A stretch of 64,000 nt of DNA from Hyphodiscus hymeniophilus (lineage: Eukaryota > Ascomycota > Leotiomycetes > Helotiales > Hyphodiscaceae), in the NCBI GenBank assembly GCA_016508695.1, contig VNKQ01000020.1, positions 806,001-870,000 on the forward strand, written 5' to 3'. The translations under genes were made by a program, and so were the position numbers. This document shows positions 46,440-57,990 of the stretch, piece by piece (position 1 is the stretch's first letter; the number at the start of each line of letters is the position of its first letter). The notes below the pieces were generated by a model. The model did no database searches and was not told where the DNA came from. It saw nothing but the letters and a program-made list of their open reading frames with translations.

Positions 46440-49400
46440 ATGGACGTATTATCGCTACTGAACTCACATCCTGCTGCTACTGAGCGGCAAGAGCGGCCAC
46501 ATGTTGGAGATTCGATGGTATCATCACGCAGCCGGACCCCTTGGGATGCTGGGGGCTACTCTCTTCCCATTCATTCAGCGAAGAATGGTGCAATATCACA
46601 TCAACAGCATGGATCAATGGAGACTCGCCATGATGATGCACTCATCAGTACTCCACCACCGTCACCGAAGCATAGATCGTCAGACAGCCGCAGCTCGCTT
46701 TCTTCATTCACGTCGTCACAATCGACTACGACGCATTCAAGATACTCCTCCACCTCAACGCTCAACAGCAACTCACATACCTTCCACAAGGGCTTCGGAA
46801 TCGACACATTTCCTCCAGAAATCAGAAGCATATCCCAAGCCTTGGTGTCAGTCAGCCTGCCTTTGGCTTCTGCCTCGATTCGAGCAAATGGAACACGGCG
46901 GAGGATGAGTCTCTCTCCAATAGGCTCCCCGCCCGAGCAAGTTGCTTTTGTTGCCGAGAACCACTTAATTCAACAACAAACGAAGCCGAGTATCAGGGAC
47001 GCAAGACCAACGCAGAGTGCTACGGCCAGGTTGGCGACGAAGGATACCATGACGATGGCATCAAATAATCGACCAGGGTCCCCAAGTGACGCTATTCTGA
47101 TCAAACGTAGACCCAATCCAAGCTTACGGGTAGACACCGAAGACTTGGACGGATTTCAACAGAAGTGGGTTTATTGTTCCCTTTTTTTGCCCGATTTTGA
47201 TATACTCCATCAGTTTTGTCCCTGTTATCTCCTGCTCATTGTATACTATACCTGTTCACACCTATCATTCGTTGGATCGACTGTTTCCTTGCTTTCGTTT
47301 GATATCGCGTAAGGTTCTCCAAACTCATGAAGCTGGCTCGAATATTTCGCGTCCTGCTCAAAGCACACGTCAGCCAAGTGTCAATGGCAGTGGAGTATAT
47401 GACCTTGTACTTAGTAGACATAGATGGTCTGTCATAGAAGCTTGCAGGTCTCTTAGTGAACAGACTGTGGGCAGTGTAAAGCTCGGAATTGTAGTGCAAG
47501 ACATAGTAGAAGAGCTCAATCCCATTTCTTCATCGAAGATTGCAGCATGTAGACCTGGGCTAAAAGGCAATTGCTCTTCTGCTCGTAGAGCTACATGTGT
47601 GATGGAATGATAAGGGAGAATCGTGGACAGACTCTCAACTTTGCAGCCCCTTACTCATCAAGGAACAGTTTCCACTGTTACTTGCCGAGCTATTGTTAAG
47701 AAGTAATTTATTCACTCGTTTTGTTTACATCGGCGCTTGTGAAGCGACGCTAGCTGTGATTTACAAACCTTGACTGACGAGGCTCAGGTACTCAAAGGCG
47801 CCTTTGCAATACTTTCAACCATCTCATCTACACAACAAACCGCATAAGAGAACGTTGTCTGAACCCAGCTTTCGGCCATCAACAACATCGTCTGTTGTCT
47901 TGAATCAAGCTACGAAAAACTCCTCCAACCCATCTTGCAGCATTTCATCCATCACAATGGAGGAGTCTTCTAGCAGCAAGGACAAGCGGAATCAGTCGTC
48001 GAAGCTGATCAGCATCGCTGCCAGCTCCCGTACGACTGACAATTCCCGAACAGCACATGAACCAACACCGGAGAAGACACTGGATCACAATTCGCTCCAC
48101 GGTCCCCTTGTGACGAACAGCTTGCTTTCACACCAGTCGCTGCTGTCCAATTCAATTACCGCTTACAATTCGGTCATGTCCAGTACACCTCAGAGTCGAC
48201 TGAACCCGGCCATCTCAACTGCACGAATTGTTACCCCATTATCGCTTGGACCCACAGCTGAGCCCACACCGCCTTCATCCCAGCACCCCGACCATGCCTC
48301 ACCGACGCCGCCCCCAGCACATGAAGACCCCGCCACACCTGAAACTATAGCACAAGATGATAGCAACAAGCCTATCACTTGTGAGTACGTCGAAAATTGT
48401 GACACAGGTTCCCAGATGCGAAAGGCCATCTCGCATATCTTTGGAAGGAATAAGATGTGTACAAGACAGATTCCTCAGAACGTTTGGGTCCACTATTGCC
48501 GGAAACATTACCAACGCTCCCGCTACCGTAATCCAAAAGAGTACACAAAGACCCAATGTGGACTTGTGCTCAAGCAAATCAGACAGATTCACAAATGGTA
48601 TGAGTTGCACCGAAGTGGCCATGGTAACAAGCTTCTCTTACGTTGGACCTTGGCTATCAGAAAACGAGAGAAGCAGCGCATTGAGGATTTGGAGAGAAAG
48701 GGTACTAATAAACGAAAGAGATCTACTGCCGATGCTGACGATGAAGAGGAAGAAGAAGAGGATTTTGGCCTTGGCCATGGCCCAGTCACTGCTGTCCCAG
48801 AATGGCTGCAGGCACAATGTGGCACTGGATATCCAACCTCGCAGGTACTCGAAATATTCACTAGACTGGAGACCGAGGTTTGGGATGGCCTTCACACAAC
48901 AACCTTCCCTGACGTTGAGGTTTTACCCGAACTCGCGCCTACTACCAAAGAGCCAAAGTCCCCTAAAGGATATGTCAAGACTCGCGCTACGCCTCCTGCT
49001 CATCGACGCTCTCAATCGCTGGGCGTTCCTCCCAACCTCACTGCTCCTATAGGTGGCGATGAGCCTCCTGTACAAAGTCAATCCTCAACCTCGACCTCGA
49101 TGGAGAATCCTCCTTTCCAGAAGAGACGTCGACCAAATACTAGTGGTCAACAAGATGAGCGCGGTAGGGAATCATATCAATACATGGCCCGATCCCGAAT
49201 CGCGAGACCAATGGACGGTTTGGGACACATGCAGAGCCTGGTTCATCGTCCAATGTACACTCATCCAGAGGAGTACGCCGAGCAGCACCGTGACATACAA
49301 CCCAGATATGGAGGATCCCCTTACTCTTTGTCTACCTACCAGGCTCCGTTACCTGCACCAGCTCCTGTCCATAACACTAGTTATACAATCGCTTCTCGGC

Positions 49401-49888
49401 TAGAGGATGGTGGTGACTTCCGTCGTCCAACACACAATCGTTCTCAGTCCGAATTTGTCCCCTCTCATGGTCATCCTGTCTATCTACGATCGCCTCCCGA
49501 CTATTCAACCTTGAGTGCTGATGCCAGAACTGGATACGGCCATCCAATAGGCCATCCAGTCAGCCATTTTATTGGTTATTTGGGCCAAAATATGGATCAT
49601 TCAATTGGTCAACCTGCTCGCGCTGAGTCACATGAACAGTACAGCCCTCGTCAATACATGTCTGAACCACCGCGCTCTGAGACTGAATTCGAACCATACC
49701 CGTCTCAGCGTGGTCAATTGCACAACATGTATCCCTACCATCCTGGTCACGGCCGTCATCAATCTACTCCAATGTTATATCCATCGTCCTCTTCGTACAA
49801 GCCATCAAGCCAGCGCCCTCCTCACTATCCTGTCTCACGCGTTACAGAAAATGAGCCAGCACACAATCTCAATAACTACCGACACTAA
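46440..49888 (+). CDS. Fungal protein with conserved Cys/His block ('ORP1-like'), function unknown
   Basis: Two exons, 46440-47164 and 47788-49888, give 941 residues. The N-terminal 380 residues are Ser/Thr/Pro-rich. Residues about 430-540 contain a conserved block: CEYVENCDTGSQMRKAISHIFGR, NKMCTRQIPQNVWVHYCRKHYQR and SRYRNPKEYTKTQC, with spaced Cys/His residues that could bind metal, then a basic helical stretch. I recall similar proteins in many ascomycetes labelled ORP1-like, without proven function. A Glu-rich run follows near residue 585 and the C-terminus is Tyr/Pro/Ser/His-rich. This layout would fit a regulator, but that is inference. The 623-bp intron (GTGGGT...CTCAG, CTGAC near the end) is much longer than typical here, but joins GFQQK to YSKAPLQYFQ in frame. 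Confidence 0.75.
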
Positions 49889-51125
49889 TGCATTTTCTCT
49901 CGCTCATCTTGGTCTTTGGCGAGTGTCCCTGGAGGATCCACTGAAGAAAAGTCCTAACATAAACATTGGCGTTGGTGTTCTTAGTCATTTCTAGAGAGAA
50001 CCTTAATTAGATAATAAACGAATGACATTGAAAGTATCTCGTGTCTTTTCTGTGAATTTCAAGGGCGCTTTTGGATGTGATACAATGCTTTTAAATGTTG
50101 TTCCAGAAAAATTCTAAACGTTGATTCCATTTGAACGATTTGGATACTTGATTCTTGAATCAATTATAATTTATTTCAGACTGTTTTGGACAGTATCCGA
50201 ATCTCTCGAATAGTTTGAGCGATTAGATTGGGTTATAGAGGTTGGTATTAGAATACTTCCATGTTGAAAAGACAGTTCTTTTCCGTATATCCTAAGCGTC
50301 CAAAATTTCAAGCAGAGTTAGGATATATTTCTTTTCAAAATATAGAGTCTGTACTAGCCACAGAAGTCATATGTTATATTTGAGAAACCAAGAATCCAAA
50401 TGGTTCAAAAGTTTTGAGCGATTCGGATGATTCATGGGCTTTGTGCCACAGTGGCTAACAAGACCAGAGCCGAGATGCGAATAAAGTATTTTCGTTGATT
50501 TGCCGGACATCACTTCCCCACACTTTCAACAGCCTCAATGCCACGGCTCTTCGTACTTCTGCCGGTAGAGCGGGCCGCTACGATCACTCCATCGATCGAG
50601 AGAGCGTGATATGATGACTTTGATACCTGTCGCAATGAAGCGGCGCATTGGAAGGTGAAGAGAGTGGCATTTCGTAGCTTTCTCGATCGCGAGCTGATCC
50701 TAGTGGACGAAGCTATATATTCTCTGCCCTTGATAAAAAGGGAAAGATGTGTGGAAGCCTCTGCCGTCGAAGCTGGTATTTACTTAAGCTTTCCTTTTCA
50801 TAGGCAACGCAGCGATCATTGCGGAAGCTGCGCTCCGCGACACAGTAGGCGAGCATGGATAAAAGTGCATGAAATAGAGTGGCCGAATCAGGCTGGATGT
50901 CTATGTGAGACTCAATATGCGGTCCGCGGTTCCTTGGATGGCGATTTCAGTACGAAACTACTCCAGATCTCTAGTTCAGATGACCTTAAGTTAGGGGTTG
51001 ATGTTGCAATTCTGCAATTGCGATGAGACCATACTTAAAATCGACTTTCCCATGTTCTTTCAGAGTTTGCGCATACCCCTTTTTCTGATTACCGGTGGAA
51101 TTGAGTTTTGCTGTATCCTTTTACC
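49889..51125. other. AT-rich intergenic region upstream of the GH131 gene
   Basis: From about 50030 to 50480 the sequence is clearly AT-rich with many short T- and A-runs; the right part is more balanced. No supported gene. The frame at 50655-51026 lacks an ATG at its start and any family signal. Confidence 0.5.
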
Positions 51126-52638
51126 ATGATGTTCTCACTTGCTATCGTCGCCCTCGCTGGATCTGCTGCCAGCACGGTACTGTGGGATGGCCGTTTCAAT
51201 GGCATGTCCTCGAGTACCGATCTTAATGAATGGTCATGGAGTGATGAAGTCGGACCCTATCAATACTATATTGTACGGCCCCAACCTACCACTAACTCCC
51301 GACTAATCCAGTCAGCACGGATCCGAGACTGTCACTTCCTATGTGAATCTCTCCCCCTCATACAAGAATCCTGCAGATTCAGGGAGCACCCAAGGAGTCA
51401 AGATCACGCTCGACGGCACCTCCTACTGGAACGGCCAAACGATGCGGAGAACCGAGCTGATCCCCCAGACCACCGCGGCCATCAATTCTGGGAAGGTGTG
51501 GTATCACTTCAGCATGATGATGTCTGCGACAAATCCTCCAAGCATATACAGAGAGCATCAGATCAACTTCTTTGAGTCGCATTTCACCGAAATGAAGGCT
51601 GGGTGGATCTCTGGGGAGAGTGGAACTTCAGATAACCTGTAAGTTGGAAATGTGAGCGCAAGGCGGTTTGCTTTCGGGATCTTCTCCTTAACACCTCTAA
51701 TTCTTACTGAAAGAATTAGTGCTGACTTCAAGACTCTAAAGACTTAGGTGGGATGTCAGCTCGACTACTCATTGGAGCACCCCATGTAGGTTCTAAGGAC
51801 AATATACCAATCTTTCTTCGTCCTGCACATTGAGGAATTTGAACACAACTTACACAAGTCATGATACACTTGCTTGGAATTTTTGCTAACTCCTTCGTCA
51901 TCTAGGGGTGGCTGGAGTGTGGCACAATGTTGCGTATGAGATCGTAAGACTCTTCCCCTTTTTAACACACGAATATTAACAAGCCAACAGGACTTCACCG
52001 GAGGATCAGTCGCATTCTGGCACTCCACGGGCTCCGATCCTCTCACCCTCACCGTTGCCGCAGTGAGCATCTCCGCCTCCTCCAATGGCGAAGACTGGCA
52101 TCTAGGTGTTCTCGAATTGCCAGTAAACGGTCAAGCCGATGGTATGGAAGACTACTACTTTAGCGGTGTCTATGTTGAAAGTGGTTCCCTCACAACATCC
52201 GTTGCTGGACCAGGTGGAGTCGTAGGCTCTTCGTCTGCGTCTTCTAGTCCAACTACCAGCTCTCATGGCACGACGCTCTCGACTTCGGTTACGAGTAAGA
52301 GCTCGACCACGGTTATCACGACTAAGGGCAGCTCCACTTCCGTTTCGAGTAAGAGCTCAAGTGCTGCATCTTCGAGTTCATCAGCTGCTGGCGGCACGGC
52401 TGCGAAGTGGTAAGCTTACTCTCCTACTGAATGCATGTCCTTCTACAAAATTGTTTTGTAGCTGAGGAGCTGTGCTCTTGAGAACCTTACTCGAAGATTC
52501 CTATAAACTTTCAGCCAATACACCTTCTAATAAGCCTACAGGGGACAATGTGGTGGTACGGGATGGACCGGACCCACTGCTTGTACTGCTGGAAGTACTT
52601 GTACTTTCTCCAACGCATATTATTCCCAATGCCTGTGA
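51126..52638 (+). CDS. Secreted glycoside hydrolase family 131 with C-terminal CBM1
   Basis: Six inferred exons, 51126-51272, 51316-51638, 51748-51785, 51906-51943, 51991-52409 and 52542-52638, give 353 residues. The signal peptide is MMFSLAIVALAGSAAS. The GH131 catalytic region has TVLWDGRFNGMSSSTDLNEWSW, NLSPSYKNPADS, MRRTELIPQT, KVWYHFSMM, EHQINFFESHF and WHLGVLELP. A Ser/Thr-rich linker (about residues 250-320) leads to a CBM1 in the last exon: GQCGGTGWTGPTACTAGSTC and then TFSNAYYSQCL. GH131 enzymes cleave beta-1,3/1,4-glucans, and CBM1 binds cellulose, so this is a plant-cell-wall-degrading secreted enzyme. Two 38-nt exons make the gene unusually fragmented, but each joins in frame. Confidence 0.92.
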
Positions 52639-54120
52639 AAAGCGCTCGAAAGTTTCTAATTTGGAAAGTGCCGTCATCGAGAGGGACATTTCGTGCACAG
52701 GGGTATTACTTCAATTGTCCATAGTATGCGCCGCATATATAAAGATAGCTTCTGAATTTACGAGCTCCCATTGTGTTTACGATATTGATGATGCGTTCGG
52801 TGGAATATCGTATCAGGCGTTGACAAGTCTGACAGCCACCGTCAAGCACACAAGGAGACCTGACCCCGAGCCATTGGCACTCAACATTACCGAGCTCCGG
52901 CAAAGATAAAGAGTTTACTTTGACCAATCTCCAATATATGCAGCAAGGACTGCGGAAACTTGTGAAAGAGCTTTCTCGATCTGAGGTTGAAGCTGAAAAA
53001 GACGGGAGGAGAATCAACGAGGCACGGTTCTCCAGCCCGGTGGGCCACATTTTCTGATCTTTCTGGAACTTCACTTTGACTTAAAAGAAATGACCTCGCT
53101 TCAGCAACTGAGGTATAAGATATGGCGAGATATCCTTGCTGAACCATCTTTCCACGAGCTCAATTAAGGAGACTCACAGATCCAACAACCCCTCCCATAT
53201 TTCAGAGAAAAAGCTTGAACCAAGCCTGTTAAGAACTCGGCCAATCAATAACATACATACCTCATACCTCATCCATAGTCTCCCGCTACATCAGTGTAAT
53301 GCACTACATGCTACATGCGACGCTCCCCAAGAGGCTCCTTCAATCCGTGGAAGCGTGGCCCCCAATCGAGGTCGGCAACGCCTAAGCCACCCACCTGTCT
53401 ACCTCGCTATGGTAGAAAGCCTATCCTGATCTCCTGATCTTCTAATAGATCTGCATGCGTCTGCGGGTTTGAGCATTGCTTCAGGATGCGCCGCTGCGCC
53501 ACGGGAGCAAACAAGCAAGCGCTGCTCCGTTGGCACCTGCGGTCTCTTTTCTGGTCGAGACGGAGAGCGCCAATAGGTTGAAGCCGCTGTTTCGTTATGG
53601 TGGGTGCGTTGTGAATGGCTATAGCGGAGGAGGAAGGACACATCCGAAGAGTTGGAGGGGGAGGGGAGGTCTGGAGATCATGGTTGTTGGTCGCCAGATT
53701 ACAACCCCTCAGTGATTCTGAGCGACTCGAACTCAACGAAGACTTTGTCCCTTGTTACCGGAAAATATCTCGAAAATCATATAATGGGGTAGCTTAATAT
53801 CACGATCACAGCCAGGAGAGCATGGCTGTAGTCAGGGAAAGAGAGAAGTTATCCATTTTGAAAAGTATGGTACAAGTTCTTTCCCGTCTCGGATGCAATG
53901 AAAGAAGAAAATCTATATCGTAGCGGTGAGCCCAGACCGTGAATCGTGACTTCGTCAAGCAAAGCTGAGTTCATAAAGAATCGTCACCATATGTATCAGA
54001 GCGCCAAGGTATCATCGAAATCCCAGATCAACGCCCTTGCATCCAACCATATCATCAAATCACATATGCCACCAAACACCCAGCTGTCGTGATCATCTTG
54101 CTGATTCGTAATTCAATGGT
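52639..54120. other. Convergent intergenic region, GH131 / C2H2 gene 1
   Basis: About 1.5 kb without a supportable gene, repeat or RNA. Frames present are short and mutually overlapping. Confidence 0.5.
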
Positions 54121-55824
54121 TCATTCGTACTCGCCCTCTGCATCCTCGTCCTCAACCTTCTCAAGCCATGGTCCACAAAGCTTGTACCCACCGCCTGCCT
54201 TTCGCTCAATGATACGCTCTCTCAAACCCCAGCTGACCAACATTTCATCATCTCCCTGCTCAACAGTGAATTTGCTTCCACCAGTGCTAGCAGCCGCCTT
54301 CTCAAGATGCTTGCCGACATGCTCCATCCTATCATCCCAGCAAGTAGCACCCTCGAAGACAGTACCGCAGTCGTTGAGCGGGCAAGCCAGTCTGAGCGGA
54401 GGCTGTCTCTTGACTCTCAAGCAGCTGACCTGCAGCTCCTTGAGACGCTCCTCCCATTCCTGGTTCTTCTTGTTCTGGCGTTTCACGGCAAAGGGTGCGT
54501 GCATGCGTCGGAGATGTTGGGTAAAGAGATCCTTTCGGTTGAATTCGCTTCCTTTGACAAAGCCGCCACCGTCTCTCTTTGGTTGATTCTGGACCTTGCC
54601 ACATGTGCCGAGCTCGCAGACCCAGGAACTGAGGCTCAAGTGTTGGGACGAGACGTGACGCTTCCATTCGTTCTTGCTGGCGAACGTGCTGCTGCAGCCT
54701 GCAAAGCCGAAGACGCAGATAAAGGCACGTGTATGGGTACTGTTGACGTGCCGTTGGAGAGTGGCGGCATCTTTGAAGGGGGCGTGGTTGCATTGCTTGC
54801 ATACCAGAGAGTCCTTATTCTGTGCTGGCTTGGTCACACGGCCGTTGAGAACACGACTGCGTTTGGCAGCTGGAGAGGAGACTTTGGAGGCACGACGCTT
54901 GCGGGTTCGAGTAGACTTAGGGGAGTATTCAGTGTCTGAGGCTGGTTCGGCAATTATGACATCTTCATCTCCTTCCGCATCTGCATCTGCATCAAGGTCG
55001 GTCGTGGCGTCGATGTCAACGTGACCGGTTCCAGTCTCCTGTGGAGAATTGGCATCTTTGATAGAAGCTCCAAGGCCTTCATCGCTGGAATGGCGATAGG
55101 ATGTTTGGTGATGGTGAGTTGCCTCAATCTTCATTATTCGGTGATCGACTTCGATTGTATACTCGTTCTTCATGTCCATGTCCATGTATCCTTCATCGGC
55201 CTCGAAAGCAACTTCTTGGGGATCGGGAAAGCCTTGGACTTGATTGAGATGGACATAAGTATTGCCAGAGACTTGTGGGATGCTACTGCCTCGAGATCGG
55301 TCGTTCCAAAGTCCTGGAAGTCCTTGGGTAAGGTAAGAAACGCTTGGGAAGGAGTGCTCATCTTGCTGCTGGGGGTAGAAGTTCTCGCCAAACCAGTCAA
55401 ACTCGGGTGCCGGGCTTCGTGCACTGCTACATTGTGAGTTCGGCTCTTGGGAAGCACCAGAAGGTGAAGGTGAGACCATCCGAGCTTGGGTGGCTTGTGG
55501 CAAGGAAGGGATCGCCTCTGACGGTCTGTTCACTCTTGGGAAGCTTCGGGGTCTGGCCGGGGATGGAAGAGGACCAGCGGTGAAGAAAGCTCTCTGTGGT
55601 TCATTCACAAAGCGTTGAAGGGGTTGTTGTTGTTGTTGGTGCTGCCATGGCAAGTTGCGATCTGGTGTTTGACGTAGCAAAGGGTCAACGTTTTCCATCC
55701 ACGAGTTGTCAATTTCCATCAGGTTCTCTTGATGGAAGATCGGTTGATTTGACATGTTGCAGTTATCAACAAAGAACGGCTGCTGGCTGTGCATTGTCTG
55801 ACCAAAAGGCATGTTATATGCCAT
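54121..55824 (-). CDS. C2H2 zinc-finger protein 1, putative transcription factor
   Basis: Single exon, 567 residues from ATG 55824 (MAYNMPFGQ). A Gln-rich run (HQQQQQPLQ) and an otherwise disordered N-terminal half precede an acidic segment (DADADAEGDED) and a basic Arg/Lys-rich patch (TRTRKRRASKVSSPAAKRSR). Then come C2H2-type fingers: CKQCNHAPFKDAATLQRH with HVNSTH, and CSSTFASKNEWKRHVSSQH followed by WVCELGTC. The C-terminal part contains further Cys/His pairs (FTQHLRRMH, CPLNDCGTVFEGATCWDDRMEHVGKH), as in ascomycete proteins of this kind. It is probably nuclear; the target genes are unknown. The KNEWKRH-x-SSQH-x-W-C block also occurs in the next gene, indicating a common family. Confidence 0.85.
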   Translation of the reverse strand: MAYNMPFGQTMHSQQPFFVDNCNMSNQPIFHQENLMEIDNSWMENVDPLLRQTPDRNLPWQHQQQQQPLQRFVNEPQRAFFTAGPLPSPARPRSFPRVNRPSEAIPSLPQATQARMVSPSPSGASQEPNSQCSSARSPAPEFDWFGENFYPQQQDEHSFPSVSYLTQGLPGLWNDRSRGSSIPQVSGNTYVHLNQVQGFPDPQEVAFEADEGYMDMDMKNEYTIEVDHRIMKIEATHHHQTSYRHSSDEGLGASIKDANSPQETGTGHVDIDATTDLDADADAEGDEDVIIAEPASDTEYSPKSTRTRKRRASKVSSPAAKRSRVLNGRVTKPAQNKDSLVCKQCNHAPFKDAATLQRHVNSTHTRAFICVFGFAGCSSTFASKNEWKRHVSSQHLSLSSWVCELGTCGKVQNQPKRDGGGFVKGSEFNRKDLFTQHLRRMHAPFAVKRQNKKNQEWEERLKELQVSCLRVKRQPPLRLACPLNDCGTVFEGATCWDDRMEHVGKHLEKAAASTGGSKFTVEQGDDEMLVSWGLRERIIERKAGGGYKLCGPWLEKVEDEDAEGEYE

Positions 55825-57990
55825 CTTTGGGGGTCGAAAGGCGGAGACCAACAGCGCTTATGAAGTTTGCTGCAGGGAAGATAGTTTGTAAATGTGACGT
55901 GACCGAGGACTCGGCCAAGTAATGTTTGAAAAAGCGAAGTTGTTTGCTCAGCATTCACGCCGAGTGAATTTCTGCTTCTTATTAGCTTTGTTTGGCACAG
56001 TCGTCGAGACGACGGGGTTCTGGAGATCAACGGACCGCCAACGATAATATACAGCAACAAGACAGAATTGAAGATTTGTACACAGCTGAATTATCTATGC
56101 ACAGGTCAATTCAGACACCGGCCAGATATAATCGAATATGAGGTCACTGGAGGCTGAATCAGGTGTAAGGATCTGTGAGGCGAAGCAAGATATCAAATGG
56201 GCGCAGTGGGTGATACTCGAGTAAAGGCATCGAGGAGAGTGTCGACATATATTGCCCAAGCCCCTCCACAATCCTCCACACGAAAGCTACCATCTGACTA
56301 CAACCATGGCGTCGCTTCCGGTGTCCGCAACAGAGCCGCACTACTCCAGGAGGGTCTGCAGCATCCTAAACAACTCACCAGGAATGCATATGCATACCCC
56401 TGGGGCCAGTCGTTCGATTTTGGTAGCGGAAGTGGGAAAATGCGTGTCTGCGCCTCTCTGTCCTAGGGGTTCAGCCAGGATGCTGCAGGCACCATGGGCA
56501 CTCGAGAAGTGCTTTTCTCCCGCTCGATCAGTGGCTGTCGTCAATGACCGTCCAATGGGGAGAACGACGTCTTCACTTCTTTTTCCCAACTGCATTGGAC
56601 TCCGGCCAATAGTGGGCGCAAGGTGTGCTACACACCCACGAGGCGGACAAGGCAAACACAACGAAGCAGGCAGACAGACTTCAAGAACCACGTCTCAAAC
56701 CACACCGCTCGAGCAAGGGGCTCCTGCGTGCTTGGTCCTGTACGGATTGTAATATGAGTCTGTCATCTGCACTCTCCTTCCGACCGCGATCCCATTAGCT
56801 GCATACTTGCAAAAGAACTCTCGTGGAACCTTCGAATGAGACTATCCAGCCCCCAGCATGCGGCCTTCTCTATTTCTAGGAAAGCGCGAGCCCCCAAGGC
56901 GCCTGGATCGCCGGGTAGAATCAAGTGATTCGCTTCATCGACGGAGCGCGCTCAGAGTCCAGCGCCTATGTTGTCCTAGCTAAGGTGCAGAAGGATGGGT
57001 TGAGGACTTGAGGTCTGACTCGACCTCGAGTCCTGTATCCGAAAGATCGCCCTCGAGATGACATCGTATCGCATCTCATCCCGCACTCTTCTTCCCTGGA
57101 ACGAGTCGGTCAGTCGAGTTGACGGGTGACGGCCCACGGGCGTGCTTGCTTGCTTGATTGCTTGTCTCTGGAAATGCCTCTCGGTGCAGCCTCACTTCTC
57201 CCTTCTCGCCCTGCCGCGGTGGTGCTAAATCGTTCATGGACACCGAGTCTGGCGTTCGCAATGTGGGTTGCAAAACCATGCGCCAGTGGAGGGTCGCAGA
57301 GTGGCTGGGCTGTGTTGCGAGCCCCAATCAGAACACATTGCCCCCACACACTCACCCCCAGCCAGACAAACCTATTCGGTGACGAGAAGCGAGTAGGCTC
57401 TCCTTTGGGCACTTCGAGGGTTCAATAAAGCATCACCATCAAAGTCAGCCGCAGCTGACTTGACGGAATTCATAGCCGCATTCATTGGGAGGATTTGGGG
57501 GGATTGTTCTGGGAGTTGGGGGTTGTGACGAGTCAAGTCCACTCAGGCAATTGCGAAGTCGCATTTATCACTGCTGAATTGATTGCTTCCAGGATTTGAA
57601 ATTTCCAATCACTAGGAGAGGGAGGATTCTGAAAGTATTGGAACGTTCTGATGATCTTATAATGGTTTGCAAAACAGGCAGCAATTAGCAACACCGGACT
57701 ATCCTAATCGTTTATACTCTTTCAGCGACAAGGGACATCAGAGTTTCACTCGGAAGGTGATAATGTGATCATCGAAATTCTTCAAATTTATCCACCAATT
57801 AGGGTGTTATACATGACCACAACCCTAAAAGAACCCTTCGGAACATCAGTCCCCTACTCCATTAAATCCAATCAAAGCACTTCTCTACCTTCACTCCATT
57901 TTAATACAGTCGTTCATCATCAGACATTCCAAAAAGAAACAAGATTCAGATCAAACTTTTCACAACTGAGCTGTAAGAAAAACATATAGA
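55825..57990. other. Region between the two C2H2 genes
   Basis: About 2.2 kb with no supported gene. It contains the promoter of C2H2 gene 1 and the 3'UTR of C2H2 gene 2. Overlapping frames at 56250-56750 and 57080-57430 run in both directions with no family signal. Confidence 0.5.

Noticed and set aside
50655..51026. 123-codon frame before the GH131 gene
   Set aside because: It starts with GTG, shows no domain and no splicing signals, and is more likely upstream non-coding DNA.
56197..57428. Overlapping short frames on both strands between the C2H2 genes
   Set aside because: They occur in both directions over the same bases without family signal or supported starts.
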